From assembly GCF_023218175.1 (NCBI RefSeq), contig NZ_JALPTH010000005.1:124001-188000 (forward strand): 64,000 nt of DNA, given 5' to 3'. Within the stretch, counting starts at the first letter, position 1, and each line of letters begins with the position of its first letter. The position numbers and the translations under genes are program-made. Positions 44,843 to 56,626 of this stretch are shown here, piece by piece. Source of the DNA: Streptomyces lichenis (GTDB lineage: Bacteria > Actinomycetota > Actinomycetes > Streptomycetales > Streptomycetaceae). The notes under the pieces were generated by a model, which saw only the letters and a program-made list of their open reading frames with translations, ran no database searches and had not been told where the DNA came from.

Positions 44843-45037
44843 TCAGCCGTTTGATGTGGGGTCACTGCCGGAGGTCGCGTCCGGAGCCGGGGGGAAGGCG
44901 GCCCAGGACCAGTAGCCGGGTGGGAAGTCGTCGGGGTCGGTGGGCCGGGCGGTGCCCGGGAACAGGACCGGGGCGATGTCCGAATCGGGCCTGCGGCGCG
45001 GCGGGCGCGCCACCGTGGCCATGGCCATGATCGTCAC
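44843..45037 (-). CDS. Putative 64-aa hypothetical protein
   Basis: GTG 45037; composition is hydrophilic with PPRRRPDSDIAPVLFPGTAR and DDFPPGYWSWAAFPPAPDA. Codon bias is compatible with coding, but the Shine-Dalgarno is weak. No family recognised. Confidence 0.4.
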   Translation of the reverse strand: MTIMAMATVARPPRRRPDSDIAPVLFPGTARPTDPDDFPPGYWSWAAFPPAPDATSGSDPTSNG

Positions 45038-45181
45038 CGTAGGAGTATCCGAACGGTCCTGTCGCTGTCTCGCGCATGGTTAAGCCTATGGCCTCGCCGG
45101 AGCAGGGATGGACAGCGGACGGCCCGCCCCCCGGCGCGGATGTGCGCGGGAGACGGGCCGTTCGTCGTCAGGGGGCGGTGG

Positions 45182-46141
45182 CTACTTCTTCGGGAGCCAC
45201 TTGCGCCAGATCGGCTCGTTGGCCTTGACCCACTTCTCGGCGGCCTCGTCCGGGGAGAGCTTCTGGTCGGCGATCATCAGGGAGACCTCGTTCTGGTGCT
45301 CCTCGGACCAGTGGAAGTTCTTGAGCAGAGCAGCTGCTTCGCCGCCGTTCTGGGCGAAGTCGGTGTTCAGGAACTTCTGGAGGGGGGTGTGCGGGTAGGC
45401 GCAGGCGACCTTGTCGGGGTCGGCGTCGCAGCCCTCCTTGTAGGCGGGGAGCTTGACCTCGGTCATGGGGACCTTCTCGAACAGCCACTGGGGCTTGTAC
45501 CAGTAGGTCAGGAAGGGCTTCTTCTCCTTGGCGAACTGCTTGATCTGGGTGATCTGGGCGGCCTCGGAGCCGGCGAAGACGACCTGGTAGTCCAGCTTCA
45601 GGTTCTTGACCAGGGCCTTGTCGTTGGTGACGTAGGAGGGGGAGCCGTCCAGGAGCTGGCCCTTGCCGCCGGACTCGGCGGTGCGGAGCTGGTCGGCGTA
45701 CTTGTCGAGGTTGCGCCAGTCGGTGACGTCGGGGTGGGCCTTGGCGAAGTACGTGGGGACGTACCAGCCGATGTGGCCGGTGACGCCCACGTCGCCGCCG
45801 CGGGTGATCAGGCCCTTGTCCTCGATGTAGCGCTGCTCCTGCTCGGGGTGGCCCCAGTCCTCCATGATGGCGTCCACCCGGCCCTGGCTGAGGGCGTCCC
45901 AGGCAGGGACCTCGTCGACCTGGACGGTGTCCACCCGGTAGCCGAGCTCGTGCTCCAGCAGGTACTTGGCGACGGCCGTATTGGCCTGGGCGCCGACCCA
46001 GGACTGCTGGGAGAGGGTCACCGTCTTGGAGCCCTCGGCGGCGGCGAAGGGGGAGGACTGGACGGTCATGTCGGCGGCGCCGCAGCCGGTGGCCAGCAGA
46101 AGGAGACCGGCGGCCGCCATGGAGACAATGCGCCTGGGCAT
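45182..46141 (-). CDS. Glycine betaine ABC transporter substrate-binding lipoprotein (OpuAC/ProX type)
   Basis: 319 aa, ATG 46141 with AAAGGAGG 8 nt upstream. Signal peptide with lipobox LATGC (Cys20). OpuAC domain: VTLSQQSWVGAQANTAVAKYLL, VPAWDALSQGRVDAIMEDW, TGHIGWYVPTYFAKAHPDV and FLTYWYKPQWLF; the many Trp/Tyr residues would form the aromatic betaine cage. Last gene of the betaine operon, 2 bp after the permease stop. Captures glycine betaine outside the membrane for osmoprotection. Confidence 0.94.
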   Translation of the reverse strand: MPRRIVSMAAAGLLLLATGCGAADMTVQSSPFAAAEGSKTVTLSQQSWVGAQANTAVAKYLLEHELGYRVDTVQVDEVPAWDALSQGRVDAIMEDWGHPEQEQRYIEDKGLITRGGDVGVTGHIGWYVPTYFAKAHPDVTDWRNLDKYADQLRTAESGGKGQLLDGSPSYVTNDKALVKNLKLDYQVVFAGSEAAQITQIKQFAKEKKPFLTYWYKPQWLFEKVPMTEVKLPAYKEGCDADPDKVACAYPHTPLQKFLNTDFAQNGGEAAALLKNFHWSEEHQNEVSLMIADQKLSPDEAAEKWVKANEPIWRKWLPKK

Positions 46142-46143
46142 GG

Positions 46144-48060
46144 TCAGGCCTCCTTTGAAGAGGTGGGCTGGGTGACGCGGTCGAGCATCAGGCCGAGGCA
46201 GACGATCGCCGCTCCGGCGACCAGCCCGGTGGCCAGGTCGCCCTGGGCGAGGCCGAAGACCACGTCGTAGCCGAGCGCGCCACCGCCGACCAAGCCGCCG
46301 ATGATGACGACGGCGAGGACCAGGACGACCGCCTGGTTGACGGCGAGGAGCAGGGCCGGGCGGGCCAGGGGGATCTGGACTTGGCGCAGTTGCTGCCAGC
46401 CGGTGGCGCCCAGGGAGCGGGCGGATTCCAGGGCGACCGGGTCGACGCCGCGCAGGCCCTGGGTGGTGATGCGGACGACGGCGGGGAGGGCGTAGACCAC
46501 CGCGGCGGCGACCGCGGGGGCGCGGCCCACGCCGAACAGGGCGACCACCGGGATGAGGTAGACGAACTGCGGCATGGTCTGGAAGACGTCCAGGACCGGG
46601 CGCAGCCAGCGTTCCACGCGGGCGCTGCGGGCGGCGGCGATGGAGACGGCGAAGCCGAGGACGAGGGTGACGGCTACGGCGGCCAGCACCTGGGACAGGG
46701 TGTCCAGGGAGGCGTCCCAGACGCCGAGGACGCCGATGGCGGCCATCGCGAGGACGGCGGTGAGCGCGGTGCGCCAGGTGCCGACGAGCAGGGCCAGGGC
46801 GCCGACCAGCAGGAGCAGGCCCCACCAGGGGAGGGCCTGGAGGCCGGAGCGTACGGGGTCGAGGACCCAGCCGGTGAAGGCGGCGGCCCAGTCGGCGGTG
46901 CCGCCGATGACGGGGACGCCGGTGTAGAGGTGGTCCGTCATCCAGTCGACGGCGGTGTTGACCGGTTCGGCGATCGCCAGATGCCAGGAGGTCGGCCAGC
47001 TCAGCGCCCCGGAGAGGCGGGCGGCCACAGCCACCGCGGCGGTGAGGGCGGCGGCCAGCAGCCAGGCGGGCCAGCCGCGGCCGTCCCGCTCCTCGCGCTC
47101 GGCGGTGGCGGTGCGGTCGAGCACGATGGCGAGCAGGACGATGGGGATGCCGGCGGCGAGCGCGGCGCCCACGTCGACGGAGGCCAGGGCCTGGTAGACC
47201 CGGTCGCCGAGGCCGCCCGCGCCGATGACGGAGGCGATGACGGCCATGGAGAGGGCCATCATGACGGTCTGGTTGACGCCGAGGAGGAGCTGGCGGCGGG
47301 CCAGCGGGAGGCGGGCGGTGAGGAGGCGCTGGCGGGCGGTGGCGCCGAGGGAGTCGACGGCTTCGAGGACGGTGGGGTCGGCCTCGCGCAGGCCCAGCGC
47401 GGTGAGGCGGGCCATCGGCGGAGCCGCGTAGACGACGGTGGCCAGCACGGCCGCCGGGACGCCGATGCCGAAGACCAGGACGACGGGGAGGAGATACGCG
47501 AAGGCCGGGAGGACCTGCATGGTGTCCAGGACCGGCCGCAGGGCGCGGAAGGTGCGGTCGGAGAGGCCGGCGGCCAGACCGAGCAGGGCGCCCAGGGCGA
47601 GGGAGGCGGCGACGGCCACCACCATCAGGGCCAGGGTCTGCATGGTGGGCACCCACATGCCGAGCAGCCCGCAGACGGCGAACGCGGCGGCGGTGGACAG
47701 GCCGATACGGATGCCGGCGGCGCGCCAGGCGATGACGGCCGCGGCCACCGTGACCCCGGCCCAGCCGAGGGCCAGGAGGAGCAGATAGACGGCGCGGACG
47801 GAGAAGACCACCGCGTTGCTGATGTGGCCCAGGAAGTAGAGGAAGAGCGGGTGGCTGTCCCGGTTGTCGATGATCCAGTCGCTGGTGGAGCTCAGGGGGG
47901 AGGACAGGTCGACGGAGAGGGCGGTGGGCCAGTCGACGCCGGTGGCGGTGAGGAGGCCGACGGCGGTGAGGAGGACCGCGGCGGCGAGGGGCCACCAGCG
48001 GCGGGCGGGGAGTCTGGGAGACGGAGACGGTACGGACAGGGGGGCTGTGGTGGTGGTCAT
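46144..48060 (-). CDS. Glycine betaine ABC transporter permease, two permease domains fused
   Basis: 638 aa, about twice the usual OpuAB/ProW size. Two BPD_transp_1 domains, residues about 140-310 and 440-625, each with the EAA-loop sequence: [20 protein letters not shown] in the first, [20 protein letters not shown] in the second. Each half also has VLDxxQxxPxFxYLxPVVxxFG. Thus one polypeptide supplies the whole channel. Start ATG overlaps the ATPase stop (ATGA). Confidence 0.93.
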   Translation of the reverse strand: MTTTTAPLSVPSPSPRLPARRWWPLAAAVLLTAVGLLTATGVDWPTALSVDLSSPLSSTSDWIIDNRDSHPLFLYFLGHISNAVVFSVRAVYLLLLALGWAGVTVAAAVIAWRAAGIRIGLSTAAAFAVCGLLGMWVPTMQTLALMVVAVAASLALGALLGLAAGLSDRTFRALRPVLDTMQVLPAFAYLLPVVLVFGIGVPAAVLATVVYAAPPMARLTALGLREADPTVLEAVDSLGATARQRLLTARLPLARRQLLLGVNQTVMMALSMAVIASVIGAGGLGDRVYQALASVDVGAALAAGIPIVLLAIVLDRTATAEREERDGRGWPAWLLAAALTAAVAVAARLSGALSWPTSWHLAIAEPVNTAVDWMTDHLYTGVPVIGGTADWAAAFTGWVLDPVRSGLQALPWWGLLLLVGALALLVGTWRTALTAVLAMAAIGVLGVWDASLDTLSQVLAAVAVTLVLGFAVSIAAARSARVERWLRPVLDVFQTMPQFVYLIPVVALFGVGRAPAVAAAVVYALPAVVRITTQGLRGVDPVALESARSLGATGWQQLRQVQIPLARPALLLAVNQAVVLVLAVVIIGGLVGGGALGYDVVFGLAQGDLATGLVAGAAIVCLGLMLDRVTQPTSSKEA

Positions 48061-49241
48061 GCGGCGGCCGCCTTCCGGCCGTCCTCCTGCGACGGGACGG
48101 TGGCGGGCACCCCGGCGACGACGGCCAGCAGGCCCTGGTGGTCGACCACTCCGAGGCAGCGGCCCCGCTCGGTGACCCGGGCCGGGCCGCCGCTGCGGGC
48201 GACCGCCTCGATGGCCTCGGCGACCGTGGCGCTGGGCGCGAGGGCGGGCCCGGAGGAGTCGGCCTCGCCGTCGCGGGCGGGCCGCATGGCACCGCGTACC
48301 GTCATGACCTGCTCGCGCGGCACATCGCGTACGAAGTCCCGGACGTAGTCGTCGGCGGGCGAGCCCACGATCTCCTCGGGGGTGCCGAGCTGGACGATCC
48401 GGCCGTCGCGCATCAGGGCGATCCGGTCGCCGAGGCGCAGCGCCTCGTTGAGGTCGTGGGTGATGAAGACCATGGTGCGGCCCTCCTCGCGGTGGAGCCG
48501 GGCCACCTCCTCCTGCATGTCGCGGCGGATCAGCGGGTCTAGCGCGCTGAACGGCTCGTCGAAGAGGAGGACTTGGGGATCGGACGCGAGGGCGCGGGCG
48601 AGTCCGACGCGCTGCTGCTGGCCGCCGGAGAGCTGGCCGGGGCGGCGCTGCTCCATCCCGTCGAGGCCGACCTTGGCGACCAGTTCGGCGGCCTTGGCGC
48701 GGCGTTCGGCGCGGCCCATGCCCTGGATCTCCAGGCCGTAGGCGACGTTGTCCAGGACGGTGCGGTGCGGCAGCAGCCCGAAGTGCTGGAAGACCATCGC
48801 GGCGCGGTGGCGGCGCAGTTCGCGCAGCCGGGCCTTGTCCATGGCACCGACGTCCTCGCCGTCGATGGCGATGGTGCCCGCGGTGGGCTCTATCAGCCGG
48901 GTGAGGCAGCGGACCAGGGTGGACTTGCCGGAGCCGGACAGGCCCATGACGACGAAGACCTCGCCCTTGCGGACGTCGAAGGAGACGTCCCGGACGGCGG
49001 CGGTACAGCCGGTGCGCTCGCGCAGTTCGGCGGCGGGGAGGGCGGTCAGCTCGGGGTCGCCGGGTATGCGGCGCGCGGCGGACTTCGGGCCGAAGACCTT
49101 CCAGAGGCCGTCCACGGAGAAGACCGGGGGCGGTTGTTCATCGACCGGGGCCGTACTCGCGGCCGGGGCCGTCTTCGTGTCCGGGGTCGGGGTCTGGGTC
49201 GGGGGCTTCTTCTCGGCGGGGGTGGGGACGGTGGCGGTCAC
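48057..49241 (-). CDS. Glycine betaine/proline ABC transporter ATPase (OpuAA/ProV type)
   Basis: 394 aa from GTG 49241. Walker [11 protein letters not shown]-loop [13 protein letters not shown], signature [15 protein letters not shown], Walker [14 protein letters not shown] and H-loop ITHDLNEAL. The N-terminal [10 protein letters not shown] and C-terminal CBS-like region ([35 protein letters not shown]) are typical; in OpuA the CBS part senses ionic strength. The first about 40 residues are Pro/Thr/Lys-rich. Start overlaps the betA stop (GTGA). Confidence 0.94.
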   Translation of the reverse strand: MTATVPTPAEKKPPTQTPTPDTKTAPAASTAPVDEQPPPVFSVDGLWKVFGPKSAARRIPGDPELTALPAAELRERTGCTAAVRDVSFDVRKGEVFVVMGLSGSGKSTLVRCLTRLIEPTAGTIAIDGEDVGAMDKARLRELRRHRAAMVFQHFGLLPHRTVLDNVAYGLEIQGMGRAERRAKAAELVAKVGLDGMEQRRPGQLSGGQQQRVGLARALASDPQVLLFDEPFSALDPLIRRDMQEEVARLHREEGRTMVFITHDLNEALRLGDRIALMRDGRIVQLGTPEEIVGSPADDYVRDFVRDVPREQVMTVRGAMRPARDGEADSSGPALAPSATVAEAIEAVARSGGPARVTERGRCLGVVDHQGLLAVVAGVPATVPSQEDGRKAAAA

Positions 49242-50833
49242 TTGGCACCGCCTCCCAGCAGTTCAGCAGCCTTTTCGCCGACCATGAGGACTCCGATCAT
49301 CGGATTGACGGCGGGCATGGTGGGGAAGACCGAGGCGTCGGCGATACGAATGCCGTCCAGGCCGCGGACCTTCAAGTCGGGTGTGACGACCGCCAGTTCG
49401 TCGTCGGCGGCGCCCATCTTGCAGGTACCCGCCGGGTGGTAGACGGTGTGCGCGACCTTGCGGGCGTACTCGCTCAGCTCCTCGTCGCCGGTCACCTCGG
49501 GGCCGGGGCAGACCTCGCGCTTCAGCCAGCCGGCCAGCGGCTCGGCCTTGGCCACCTCGCGGGCGATCCTGATGCCGTCCACCAGGGTGCGGCCGTCGTA
49601 GTCGTCCTCGTCGGTGAAGTACCGGAAGTCCAGGGCGGGCTTGGCCTCGGGGTCGGCGCTGGTGAGGTGGAGACGCCCGCGGGAGCGGGGCTTGGGGATG
49701 TTCGGGGTCATCGAGACGCCGTGCGCGGGCCGTTCGTAGCCCAGCCGCTCCGGGTTGTCGGTGAACGGGATCTGGTAGAAGTGGAACATGAGGTCCGGGC
49801 CCTCGGAGTCCGGGTCGCGGCGGACGAAGAGCCCGGCGTCGCTGTCCATCGCGGAGTTCTCCGGGATGGGGCCGTGGGTCTCCCAGACGATCACCGACTC
49901 GGGGTGGTCCAGCAGGTTCTCGCCGACGCCCGGCAGGTCGCGGACGACCGGGATGCCGAGGGCGTCCAGATCGGCCCGGGGGCCGATGCCGGAGTGCAGC
50001 AGCAGCCGCGGGGTGTCCACCGCGCCGGCGCAGACCACCACCTCCCGGCGGGCCGAGATCAGCTTCTCCTCGCCGTCCTTGGTGCGGACGTGGACGCCGC
50101 GGGCGGTGGTGCCCTCCAGCTCCAGCCGGTACGCCCAGGTCTCCAGCAGGATGGTGAGGTTGGGCCGCTGGTCCATGACCGGGTGGAGGTAGGCCACCGA
50201 GGCGGAGGAGCGCTTGTTGTCCTCCGGGTGGTACGCCAGGTCGAAGAAGCCGACGCCCTCGTGGAACGGCTTGGCGTTGAAGCCCTCGACGCGCGGCACG
50301 TCCAGCGCCTTGCGCGCCGCGTCCACGAAGTCGCGGGCGATGGCGTTGCGGTCCTTCTCGTCCACCGAGACGATGTTGTTCAGCAGCCGGGCGTAGTACG
50401 GGTCCATGGCGGCCGCGTTCCAGCCGGTGGCGCCCGCGGCCTCCCACTCGTCCCAGTCGGACGGCAGCGGCTTGAAGGAGATCAGGGTGTTGTGCGAGGA
50501 GCAGCCGCCGAGCACCCGGGCGCGGCTGTGCCGGATGTGGGAGTTGCCGCGCGGCTGCTCGGTGGTCGGGTAGTCGTAGTCCAGGTCCCCGCCGAGCAGG
50601 CCCATCCAGCGGCGCAGGGTGAGCACGTCGGGCCGGTCGACATCGGAGGGGCCGCCCTCGATGACGGCGACGGTGGTGCCCGGGTCGGCGCTCAGCCGGT
50701 GGGCGATGACCGAGCCGGCGGTGCCGCCGCCGACGATGACGTAGTCGTAGGTGTCGGCCGTCTCGGCAGTCGGCTCGGTCGACTCGGTCGGCTCTCCGGC
50801 GGAGTCGTATACGTGGTTGTACGCGGCGATCAT
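49238..50833 (-). CDS. betA: GMC oxidoreductase, choline dehydrogenase
   Basis: 531 aa. N-terminal FAD motif [21 protein letters not shown] signatures [10 protein letters not shown] and [18 protein letters not shown]; catalytic His in [11 protein letters not shown] and C-terminal [18 protein letters not shown]. Oxidises choline to betaine aldehyde; choice of choline over other alcohols rests on the flanking aldehyde dehydrogenase and betaine transporter. The extra 25-residue Thr/Glu-rich N-terminus precedes the FAD fold. Confidence 0.92.
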   Translation of the reverse strand: MIAAYNHVYDSAGEPTESTEPTAETADTYDYVIVGGGTAGSVIAHRLSADPGTTVAVIEGGPSDVDRPDVLTLRRWMGLLGGDLDYDYPTTEQPRGNSHIRHSRARVLGGCSSHNTLISFKPLPSDWDEWEAAGATGWNAAAMDPYYARLLNNIVSVDEKDRNAIARDFVDAARKALDVPRVEGFNAKPFHEGVGFFDLAYHPEDNKRSSASVAYLHPVMDQRPNLTILLETWAYRLELEGTTARGVHVRTKDGEEKLISARREVVVCAGAVDTPRLLLHSGIGPRADLDALGIPVVRDLPGVGENLLDHPESVIVWETHGPIPENSAMDSDAGLFVRRDPDSEGPDLMFHFYQIPFTDNPERLGYERPAHGVSMTPNIPKPRSRGRLHLTSADPEAKPALDFRYFTDEDDYDGRTLVDGIRIAREVAKAEPLAGWLKREVCPGPEVTGDEELSEYARKVAHTVYHPAGTCKMGAADDELAVVTPDLKVRGLDGIRIADASVFPTMPAVNPMIGVLMVGEKAAELLGGGAK

Positions 50834-50897
50834 GCGGGGGTCTCTTCTCTGCGGCTCTGCGGCGGTGGTGCTGGGGGCTTCGGCCTGTGGATACGGC

Positions 50898-52415
50898 TCA
50901 GCCCTTGAACCAGCGCACCGGGCGCGGGGCGAGGTTCTGGTAGACGTGCTTGGACTCGCGGTACTCGGCGAGGCCCGCCGGTCCCAGCTCGCGGCCGATG
51001 CCGCTCTTGCCGAAGCCGCCCCACTCCGCCTGCGGCAGGTAGGGGTGGAAGTCGTTGATCCAGACGGTGCCGTGGCGCAGCCGGCCGGCGACCCGGCGGG
51101 CGCGGCCCGGGTCGGCCGTCCAGACGCCGCCGGCCAGGCCGTACTCGGTGTCGTTGGCGAGGGCGACAGCCTCGTCCTCGGTGCGGAAGGTCTCCACGGT
51201 GAGGACCGGGCCGAACACCTCCTCGCGGACCACCCGCATCTCGCGGTGGCACCGGTCCAGGACGGTGGGGCGGTAGAAGTAGCCGGCCTTCAGGGCGGGC
51301 TCCAGGTCGGCGGGGCGCTGTCCGCCGGCACGCAGTACGGCTCCCTCGGCGAGCGCGGAGGCGACGTACTCCTCGGTACGGGCGAGCTGCCGGTCGGAGA
51401 CCAGCGGGCCGCACTCCACGCCGTCGGCGGTGCCCCGGCCGAGGCGGATCTTCTCGGCGCGGCGGGCGAGTTCGGCGACGAAGCGCTCCCGCACCGACTC
51501 CTCGACGATCAGCCGGGAGCCGGCCGAGCAGACCTGGCCGCTGTGGATGAAGGCCGCGTTCAGCGCCTGGTCCACGGCGGTGTCGAAGCCCTCGTCGGTG
51601 GCGCAGGCGTCGGCGAAGACCACGTTGGGGTTCTTGCCGCCCAGTTCCAGGGCGACCTTCTTCACGGTGTCGGCGGCGGCGCGCATCACCTTCGTACCGC
51701 TGACCAGTCCGCCGGTGAAGGAGACCAGGTCCACGTCCGGGTGCTCGGACATCCGGGCGCCGACCGGGTCGCCCGCGCCGGTGACCAGGTTGGCCACCCC
51801 GTCGGGCAGTCCAGCCTCGGCGAGCAGGCGGATCAGGGCGACGGTGGTCAGCGGGGTGATCTCGCTGGGCTTCAACACGAAGGTGTTGCCCGCGGCCAGC
51901 GCCGGGGCGATCTTCCAACTGGCCTGGAGCAGCGGGTAGTTCCAGGGGGTGATCAGGGCGCAGACGCCGACCGGCTCATGGACCACGGTGCTGTGGACCT
52001 CGGGGGTCCCGGCGTCCACCACCCGGCCGCCGGACTCGCCGGCGACCAGGTCGGCGAAGTAGCGGAAGGCGTCGGTGACGCAGTCCACGTCCACCCGGCC
52101 CTCCTCGACGGTCTTGCCCGCGTCCCGGCTCTCCAGCAGGCCCAGCTCCTCGCGGTCGCGCTGGAGGAGGTCGGCGACCCGGCGCAGCAGTGCGGCGCGC
52201 TCGGCGACCGGGGTGGCCGGCCAGGGCCCCTGGTCGAAGGCGGCGCGGGCGGCGGCGATCGCGGCGTCGGTGTCCTCGGCCCCGCCCTCGGCGACGACCG
52301 CGAGGACGGTCGCGTCGACGGGGTCGAGGATCTCGCGGGTGGCGCCGTCGGCGGCTGCTCGCCACTCGCCGCCCACGTGGATGGTGTGTCGGTCGGACAC
52401 GTGCTGGTCGGACAC
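50898..52415 (-). CDS. betB: Betaine-aldehyde dehydrogenase
   Basis: 505 aa from GTG 52415 (GGAAGG 12 nt upstream; a GTG 14 nt downstream in frame order is also possible). ALDH fold: PWNYPLLQASWKIAPALAAG, FVLKPSEITP, SFTGGLVSGTKVM, general base Glu in LELGGKNPNVVF and nucleophile Cys in HSGQVCSAGSR. Converts betaine aldehyde to glycine betaine with NAD(P). First gene of the operon; 64 bp before betA. Confidence 0.92.
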   Translation of the reverse strand: MSDQHVSDRHTIHVGGEWRAAADGATREILDPVDATVLAVVAEGGAEDTDAAIAAARAAFDQGPWPATPVAERAALLRRVADLLQRDREELGLLESRDAGKTVEEGRVDVDCVTDAFRYFADLVAGESGGRVVDAGTPEVHSTVVHEPVGVCALITPWNYPLLQASWKIAPALAAGNTFVLKPSEITPLTTVALIRLLAEAGLPDGVANLVTGAGDPVGARMSEHPDVDLVSFTGGLVSGTKVMRAAADTVKKVALELGGKNPNVVFADACATDEGFDTAVDQALNAAFIHSGQVCSAGSRLIVEESVRERFVAELARRAEKIRLGRGTADGVECGPLVSDRQLARTEEYVASALAEGAVLRAGGQRPADLEPALKAGYFYRPTVLDRCHREMRVVREEVFGPVLTVETFRTEDEAVALANDTEYGLAGGVWTADPGRARRVAGRLRHGTVWINDFHPYLPQAEWGGFGKSGIGRELGPAGLAEYRESKHVYQNLAPRPVRWFKG

Positions 52416-52807
52416 GTCGCGTTCTGCCTTCCGTTCCGGGTCGTACCGGCACCCGCGGGGGGGCGCCGCGCCTCGTCGGGGTCGATCGGGCCGATCGAGG
52501 GCCCGGTCGAGGCCTGGTTGGTGGCCTGATCGAGGCCTTTGCAGGGCGCAGCCGGCGGCCGGAGGGGCCGTGAATGGCTGCGATTCCGGCGGGCTACCGG
52601 AGAACGGCTCCCTGCCCCCCGTGGCGAGAACCATGCCTGAACGTGGGTTTGCTCACTTCGGAGAGGGGTAGTTCGCCACTTGCTCTCTGTCACGGGACCG
52701 GCTCCGGTCGCTCGATGCCGAGACGGATGATCCGATCGGATGATGATCTGCGGGCGGTGCTGGCCGGTCGCCCGCCGGCCGGCCGGGGCGTGCCTAGGGT
52801 GCCCTGC
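52416..52807. other. Divergent intergenic region between betB and an acyltransferase
   Basis: About 390 bp. It should hold the promoter of the betaine operon. A perfect 12-bp palindrome lies at its right end. Short GATCG-containing sequences cluster at 52480-52540. The acyltransferase frame is open from 52574, but homology starts at 52808. No small gene supported. Confidence 0.45.
52730..52741. promoter_or_regulatory. Perfect 12-bp palindrome ATCCGATCGGAT
   Basis: Flanked by GATG on both sides, 67 bp before the acyltransferase start and about 315 bp before betB. Possible operator site; no regulator gene is adjacent. Confidence 0.35.
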
Positions 52808-53989
52808 ATGCGCAGTAGCGACGACCGCGTCTATCTCGCCCCCGTCGACCATCTGCGCGCCGCCGCCGCCGTGCTGGTGGTGCTCTACCACGGCTGCCAG
52901 GTGCTCGGAGCCCGGTTGCAGGGGCGGGAGTTCCGGCCGGCGGTGGACTGGCCGCATTCGGTGAACCCGGCCTGGACGCTGGTCTTCGAGGGGCACACCG
53001 CCGTCGCGCTCTTCATGGTGCTGTCCGGCTTCGTCTTCACCGTCGGTGCCCGCGGGCGGCCGGTCCGCTACGGGCGGTTCCTGGGCAACCGGGCGCTGCG
53101 GGTCTACCCGCTGTATCTGCTGGTCGCGCTGCTGGGGCTGGCCACCCAGGTGTCCCTGCCGACCTGGCGGGAGCTGCTGGGGGTGGTCACCTTCGCGGCG
53201 CCCGCCCAGCCCTACGGCGGGGTGTTCTGGACGCTCGCCGTGGAGATGCAGTTCTATCTGGTGTTCCCGCTGCTCAACCGGCTGCTCACGGAACGCGGCC
53301 CGGGCGCCCTGCTGCGGCTGCTGGCCGCGGTGGCCGTGCTGCGGGCCCTGGTGTGGCTGAGCAGCCCGGTGGCCGAGCCGCACACGGTGGCGCTCTACCT
53401 GGGGCTGGCCGGGCGGATCGACCAGTTCCTGCTGGGGATGCTGGCGGCCTGGGCGTATCTGCGCCATCGGGAGCGGCTGCGGGCGGGACGGCGGGTGCTG
53501 CTGCCGGTGGCGGGGGCGCTGGCGCTCGGCCTGGCCTGGTGGTTCAACCAGGTGCGCGGCTTCGTCTCGGACAGCCCGTTGAAGCTGGTGTGGGGGACGG
53601 CCGAGGGCGCGGTGTGGGCGCTGGTGGTGCTGGTGTACGTGGCGGGGGGCCCGAGTCGCGGGGTGCTGTCCCGCGCGGTGGCCCGGCTCGGCGAGGTCAG
53701 CTTCTCGGTGTATCTGACGCACTTCATGGTGCTGGCGGTGCTCGGCGAGTACGCGGCCGGGGGGCCGATCCGGGCCCTGGTCCCGGCCGGGACGCCCCCG
53801 CCGGCGGCGGCGCTCTGGCTGACGCTGCTGGTGGCGCTGCCGTCGACGCTGGCGGTCTCCTGGCTGACGTACCACGCGGTGGAGCTGCCGTTCCTCCGGC
53901 TGCGGCGCCCCTACACCGCCCCGGGCGTGGAGACACCTCGCCCCCGGCAGCACGCGGCCGCCGGGGGCGAGGAGCGGATCACAAGCTGA
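52808..53989 (+). CDS. Acyltransferase 3 family membrane protein
   Basis: 393 aa from ATG 52808. About ten membrane spans. Family motifs: VDHLRAAAAVLVVLYHG with the catalytic His, FMVLSGFVFTVGARGR, RALRVYPLYLLVALLG, FWTLAVEMQFYLVFPLL and VSFSVYLTHFMVL. Transfers acyl groups to extracytoplasmic carbohydrates or glycolipids; no target gene nearby. Convergent with mdh, 18 bp apart. Confidence 0.9.
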   Translation: MRSSDDRVYLAPVDHLRAAAAVLVVLYHGCQVLGARLQGREFRPAVDWPHSVNPAWTLVFEGHTAVALFMVLSGFVFTVGARGRPVRYGRFLGNRALRVYPLYLLVALLGLATQVSLPTWRELLGVVTFAAPAQPYGGVFWTLAVEMQFYLVFPLLNRLLTERGPGALLRLLAAVAVLRALVWLSSPVAEPHTVALYLGLAGRIDQFLLGMLAAWAYLRHRERLRAGRRVLLPVAGALALGLAWWFNQVRGFVSDSPLKLVWGTAEGAVWALVVLVYVAGGPSRGVLSRAVARLGEVSFSVYLTHFMVLAVLGEYAAGGPIRALVPAGTPPPAAALWLTLLVALPSTLAVSWLTYHAVELPFLRLRRPYTAPGVETPRPRQHAAAGGEERITS

Positions 53990-54007
53990 CCGGAAGTCAG
54001 CTCAGGG

Positions 54008-55096
<1,089 letters not shown>

Positions 55097-55153
55097 TCAG
55101 GCTATCCGAACCGGCAGCGCCTCAATCCCCGCCCCCGCACCCTGTGTCGTGGC

Positions 55154-56242
55154 TCACTGCGCTCCCGGGGCCCCGTCCGTGCAGTCCTGGCCGCCGGCCG
55201 CCAGGGTGGCGCAGGCCTTGGACGCGTCGGCGGAGGCCGCGGCCACCATTGCGGTGTAGGTGTCGGTGCCGCCGGCCTTGACCGACCGCTGCTCGGTGGT
55301 GCCCGCCGCGGAGACGGTGACGGTGTCCCCGCCGGCCGCCTGGGTGATACGGGCCCAGGCCGCGCCGCACACCTTGCTGTAGCGGACCTCGATCCGGGCG
55401 GTGCCGACCGTGGCGGTCGCGGCGGTGGTCGCGTACTCGCCGCCGCACCCCATCTGCTGGGCGTCCTGGCCGGTGCAGTCCTTGCCGCTGCACTTCACCC
55501 CGGGCGGCAGCTTGACGGGGGCGCTGGTGCTGGGGGCGGCCGAGGTGGGCGGCCCGGCAACGGTCTTGCCGGTGCCGGCGTCCTCGCCGCCTTGACCGAT
55601 CAGGAAGTACGCGCCGGCGGCGACGGCCACCACGGCGGCGGCCGCGGAGGCGATCAGCGGGAGCCTGCTTCGGCGGCGGGCGGGGCCGGCCGGTCCTTCG
55701 GCTTCCTGCGTACGGGGCTGGGGGGCGTCCGTGGTGTTCCTGCCCGGGCCGCGCGGGGCGGGTCCGTTGGGGCCGCCGTCCGCGGGGATGACGGAGCCGT
55801 GGGCGGGGCGCGGGCCGGGGGACGGGGTGGCGGCGGGCGCGGGGCCGGTGGGGCGGTCGCCGGGCCGGTCGGTGGCGGGGGCGGGGGCGCCGGTGCCGCC
55901 GCCGAAGTCGCCGAGGGCGGCCCGCGCCTGGGATATGCGGATCGCCTCCATCGTCATGTCATGGCGCATCTCCGCGCGGCTCCAGGCCCGCTCGGCCAGC
56001 TCCCACATGGTGGTGAGGTGGATCGGGTTGGTGCCGGTGACCTCGGCGAGCGCGAGGACGGCGCCCTTGGGAGGGAGCAGCCGGCCGTTGAGGTAGCGCT
56101 CCCAGGACGTCTTGCTGTACCCGGTGCGGTCCGCGACGGCGGCGACGCCCAGCCCGCCGCGGTCCACCAGCCGGCGCAGCTGGCTGGTGAACTCCTTGAC
56201 CTGCGGGTCGAGTTCCTCCGGTAGCGGCTTCCAGCGAGGCAT
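55154..56242 (-). CDS. XRE HTH/transmembrane/DUF2690 protein
   Basis: 362 aa from ATG 56242 (GGGGGAGG upstream). N-terminal HTH about 20-70 (FTSQLRRLVDRGGLGVAAVA, TGYSKTSWERYLNGRLLPP), a Pro-rich linker, one membrane span (LIASAAAAVVAVAAGAYFLI), then an extracytoplasmic DUF2690 domain with five to six Cys (CSGKDCTGQDAQQMGCGGEY, KVCGAAWARI, CATLAAGGQDC). A one-piece membrane-tethered regulator; signal unknown. Confidence 0.88.
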   Translation of the reverse strand: MPRWKPLPEELDPQVKEFTSQLRRLVDRGGLGVAAVADRTGYSKTSWERYLNGRLLPPKGAVLALAEVTGTNPIHLTTMWELAERAWSRAEMRHDMTMEAIRISQARAALGDFGGGTGAPAPATDRPGDRPTGPAPAATPSPGPRPAHGSVIPADGGPNGPAPRGPGRNTTDAPQPRTQEAEGPAGPARRRSRLPLIASAAAAVVAVAAGAYFLIGQGGEDAGTGKTVAGPPTSAAPSTSAPVKLPPGVKCSGKDCTGQDAQQMGCGGEYATTAATATVGTARIEVRYSKVCGAAWARITQAAGGDTVTVSAAGTTEQRSVKAGGTDTYTAMVAAASADASKACATLAAGGQDCTDGAPGAQ

Positions 56243-56626
56243 TGCCTCCCCCTTGTCCCCCCGTTGCGTGCTGATGTGCTCCCCGTGCCGCGCCCTGCGG
56301 GCGCCTGCCGGGTCTCCGCTGGGAGGGATGCGCGGAGCCGGGGTGCCAGTTCCCGTGGTCGGGGCGGGTACGGACGCACCCGCGCCCGGACGTGCCCCGT
56401 CGCACACCCGGCGCCGAGTGCCGACCCAGTCTCGCATCCCGCCACCGGTCGCCCACACCATGCCGGAATGGTCACTTCCGTGCCACAGCCGCAGGAAATC
56501 CCTTGCTCGCGATTGGCGAGTGCATGACCCTTCTGGGACAACGCCACGGCGCCCGTCCTGCTCGGGGGAGAGGATGGGCGCCGTAGCGGAGGTCCGGGCG
56601 CGGGGGCCCTTCCATGGGGGGGGTGG
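56243..56626. other. Intergenic region between DUF3017 and XRE/DUF2690 genes
   Basis: About 380 bp, upstream of the XRE gene. A CTCGC-GATTG-GCGAG inverted repeat at 56506-56520 lies in its most A/T-rich part and could be an operator for the XRE gene. Nothing else supported. Confidence 0.35.

Noticed and set aside
45182..48292. One 1,036-aa frame covering the betaine-binding protein and the permease region
   Set aside because: Only the last 320 codons are real (the binding protein). The upstream part is an off-frame reading of the permease, which has its own frame with proper transport motifs.
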